Positions 62,074 to 64,000 of a DNA stretch of 64,000 nt are shown in pieces. The notes beneath the pieces are model-generated. The model ran no database searches, had not been told where the DNA came from, and saw nothing but the letters and a program-made list of their open reading frames with translations. A program made the position numbers and the translations under genes. Positions within the stretch are counted from its first letter, which is position 1, and every line of letters starts with the position of its first letter. Source of the stretch: Macrotrachela quadricornifera (taxonomy: Eukaryota > Rotifera > Eurotatoria > Philodinida > Philodinidae); assembly GCA_022393335.1 (NCBI GenBank), contig JAJEKB010021277.1:1627667-1691666 (forward strand), written 5' to 3'.

Positions 62074-63041
62074 TAAGTGCAATATCATTCTCTATGACTT
62101 TCATGTAGGCCCTAAGGTACAAATCTGAGATCCAGCTTACCTGAAAATTCTGATTGCGCCACTAGACACAATCATTTTAAAAAGCAATATTTACTGTTAG
62201 ATTATGACTACTTTAAAATTAAATTGATTTTGAATGACATTATTTCTTTCTCTATAAAACAACTTGACTAATTACAAATTGAAAACGAAGAAAAAAGATG
62301 AGGGTGAGGGTGGATGTGATTTTTCTTGTTTATCAGCACACACACTCTATTGTTATAATAACAAAAAAAAATAACAATAACTTTCTCACCCCTAATATAG
62401 CGTTACTTTACCTATATGTTGACTTTGTGTAGTCTTTTTTTCGTAAGTAAAAAAAAAAACTCGATTGATAATAGTCAACAAAGTGCGCTATTTTCTATTT
62501 TCTTATAAAATATTTACTATGCAAAGATATCGACTTTCTAGGAAAAAGAACCAAAATGTGCTCGTTAATCAACTTTTATCTTTCGTTGCGGCGACCTCGC
62601 GTAACTAATAACATATACTGTATCATACCTAAAGGCTAAGAAAAAGTTCATGGTATTTTGCCGAGACATTTTGAACACAAAAAAATATTTATTATAGACT
62701 TCTTGGCCAATTCATGATTGAGCAGCATTGAAATGACACTTTTACAAAATTCATCACTCAAAACTATGCAAAGAGCATATAAGGGTGTTAAAACCAAAGG
62801 ATGGATGTAAGTGTAGGTGTTCTCTTGGCTCTCATCCTCCTTGCTCTTCAAGAACGAGCATCATATGAATGCTGATCAATCGAAATTTGCACAAAATCGA
62901 AGGAAGAAGAAAGAAAGCAAGAGAAGATAAATATAAGTGTTTATTTTTATGCATGAATGATGATTGTAGGAAATAAAATCACTGTTATGCATGGGGTGGC
63001 AGCTTTGTTATCAGCTTTTTTTGAAAGCGTTAGATTAGCAA
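62074..63041. other. Intergenic
   Basis: No gene recognised. Confidence 0.4.
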
Positions 63042-63049
63042 CGGCTCTC

Positions 63050-63226
63050 CAGGGCGTAGCCAGGGGGGGTGCCCTAGGTGCTCGGGCACCCCCTTTGGCG
63101 AAAAAACACCTGGAGGGGGTAAGGGTAAAAAATCTTTCCACAAACCAAAAATTGATTATTCTGCTGGTGTGCACCTTCCTTAACAAGTCGAGCACCCCCC
63201 TTGAAAAATTCCTGGCTACGCGCCTG
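63050..63226. mobile_element. 177-bp hAT-type MITE, perfect 8-bp TSD CGGCTCTC
   Basis: Ends CAGGGCGTAGCCAGGGGGG and, reversed, CAGGCGCGTAGCCAGGAATT. Both flanks read CGGCTCTC (63042-63049 and 63227-63234). The interior includes a GGTGCCC/GGGCACC pair and more G+C than the surroundings. The termini match the CAGTGGCGTAGCCAGG end of the 9764-12105 element, so the two belong to one family. Frames that cross it are not genes. Confidence 0.93.
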
Positions 63227-63354
63227 CGGCTCTCTTGTTCGTAGATCGTGTGTATAGAAGATCATTCCCTCTTTTTCACTTATAATCTGAAAGGTAACAG
63301 ATTCAGATGAATGCAACAAGAGGGTGGGATATTACGCACTTGGCTGCCCTGCTG

Positions 63355-64000
63355 TTAATTCTCCACAAAATCTTGGAACGTCGATAATTCATAACAATTG
63401 CATCTCGATCGCAAATTTAATGCCAGAGGCATTAAAGTTTGTAATTTATTTACTCTTTTAATGCTCAATGGATGAGTAGATGCAAATTCCCACTTTTCTG
63501 GCTTACTATATTTTTCAACGATCGTTTTTCAAAGAGTGATCGCTTGACGAACATCATAAGATGCCTACAGTTACCATCCTCAAGATAGAGTTTCACTTTC
63601 ACTTTTCAAAAATCTTCCTTTATCTTTGCAGCTAATCTTAGACCAACTATATCAGCCTCTTCTTCCTGTAAGCGTGAGTGCGGTAACTTGATGACGTACT
63701 TGACGAATTTTTTGTAAATATAGTCCCCTAGTAACCTGAAATATCATTGATAGTTTATTTGAAGTTTAGATAAATGTTGCTTACGATGACCAGTTGCTTG
63801 GAAGAATGCTCCAAATGAAGAAGGCAGCGATTAGACCTCAGATAAATGAGTAGTTTGAATTTTTGTCAACAAAGTTGTCTTACTTAGTAGATCAGTCACT
63901 TGCATTTCTGAAAGACTCAATCTAAAATGATTTGTTCTATATTGAAGAATGAAAAATCTGTCATTAGACGTACCACATGATCAAGAATCACGTGTGCGAT
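63355..64000 (-). pseudogene. OMA1: OMA1-like M48 metallopeptidase, 3' part, decayed
   Basis: Runs off the right edge. Pieces in order on the minus strand: IAHVILDHV at the very edge (the end of the HExxH zinc motif), SLSEMQVTDLL, LIAAFFIWSILPSNWSS, then YVIKLPHSRLQEEEADIVGL and RLAAK (the E-ADxxG zinc-ligand helix), ASYDVRQAITL, EKYSKPEKWEFASTHPLSIK and RVNKLQTLMPLAL, stop at 63355. OMA1 is a mitochondrial inner-membrane stress protease. Two lesions are visible. TGA at 63531-63529 falls where the family has Trp (ITL*KTIVEKY). The donor after RLAAK reads AAAG|AT instead of AAAG|GT (63623-63622). Both are G-to-A changes on the coding strand. Otherwise frames are kept, so decay is recent or this is one damaged allele. 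Confidence 0.78.

Noticed and set aside
62947..63319. Overlapping frames of 81-95 codons around 63.1 kb
   Set aside because: They cross the 177-bp MITE and its duplicated flanks; the G-rich ends keep several frames open.
1..64000. CRISPR arrays, rRNA or tRNA genes
   Set aside because: No regular spacer-repeat structure and no paired A and B boxes with a cloverleaf were found by eye; a tRNAscan run would be decisive.

Overview
This is an AT-rich eukaryotic window. It has animal gene families (nitric oxide synthase, Rel/NF-kappaB, delta-type phospholipase C, a sulfatase, rhodopsin-like receptors), many introns of about 45-175 bp, and dense non-autonomous DNA transposons. The short introns, the receptor-fragment style, intronless secreted genes with a bacterial or fungal look, and one unusual multidomain protein suggest a bdelloid rotifer (Rotaria/Adineta type). 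That assignment is inference; no sequence search was run. Exon boundaries below were built by hand from GT-AG sites and frame continuity.

Layout. 1-3.3 kb: intergenic, with an inverted repeat. 3.3-7.1 kb (minus): a nitric oxide synthase that is complete except for one in-frame TAA inside the oxygenase domain. 8.3-12.5 kb: a long foldback element whose right arm was split by a 2.3 kb hAT-like insertion that itself holds a 1.1 kb palindrome; the whole sits in a minisatellite. 15.2-17.4 kb: a dying MULE transposase gene with a TTAA-flanked MITE in its splice donor. 18.3-21.6 kb: an eight-exon Rel/NF-kappaB-like gene. 21.8-24.7 kb: a second nested foldback/hAT/MITE stack. 25.2-26.4 kb: three adjacent islands, each built on one repeated short word. 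30.7-31.2 and 36.0-36.4 kb: two receptor pseudogene fragments on either side of a nine-exon gene (31.9-35.0 kb) that appears to join a death-effector-like domain, one membrane span and a catalytically altered GH18 chitinase domain. 37.2-38.9 kb (minus): a sulfatase with an altered formylglycine motif. 43.6-47.5 kb (minus): phospholipase C delta. 49.8-50.5 kb: a Tc1/mariner-type element. 51.1-54.2 kb: two intronless genes, a secreted unknown and a GNAT acetyltransferase. 55.8-60.4 kb: a 1,206-residue protein with a VWA domain and an E2-like domain lacking the catalytic cysteine; one of its introns is a 482 bp transposon with a perfect 8-bp target duplication. 61.2-62.1 kb: a mariner relic. 63.05 kb: a hAT-type MITE. 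63.4 kb to the right edge (minus): an OMA1-like metallopeptidase pseudogene.

There is no operon logic; the genes look independent. NOS, NF-kappaB, the death-fold/GH18 protein and the E2-like protein could all belong to immune or stress signalling, but their proximity alone does not show it. The main themes are nested transposons whose insertion points can be proved from within the window, a transposon that appears to serve as an intron, and genes caught early in decay by single nonsense or splice changes.
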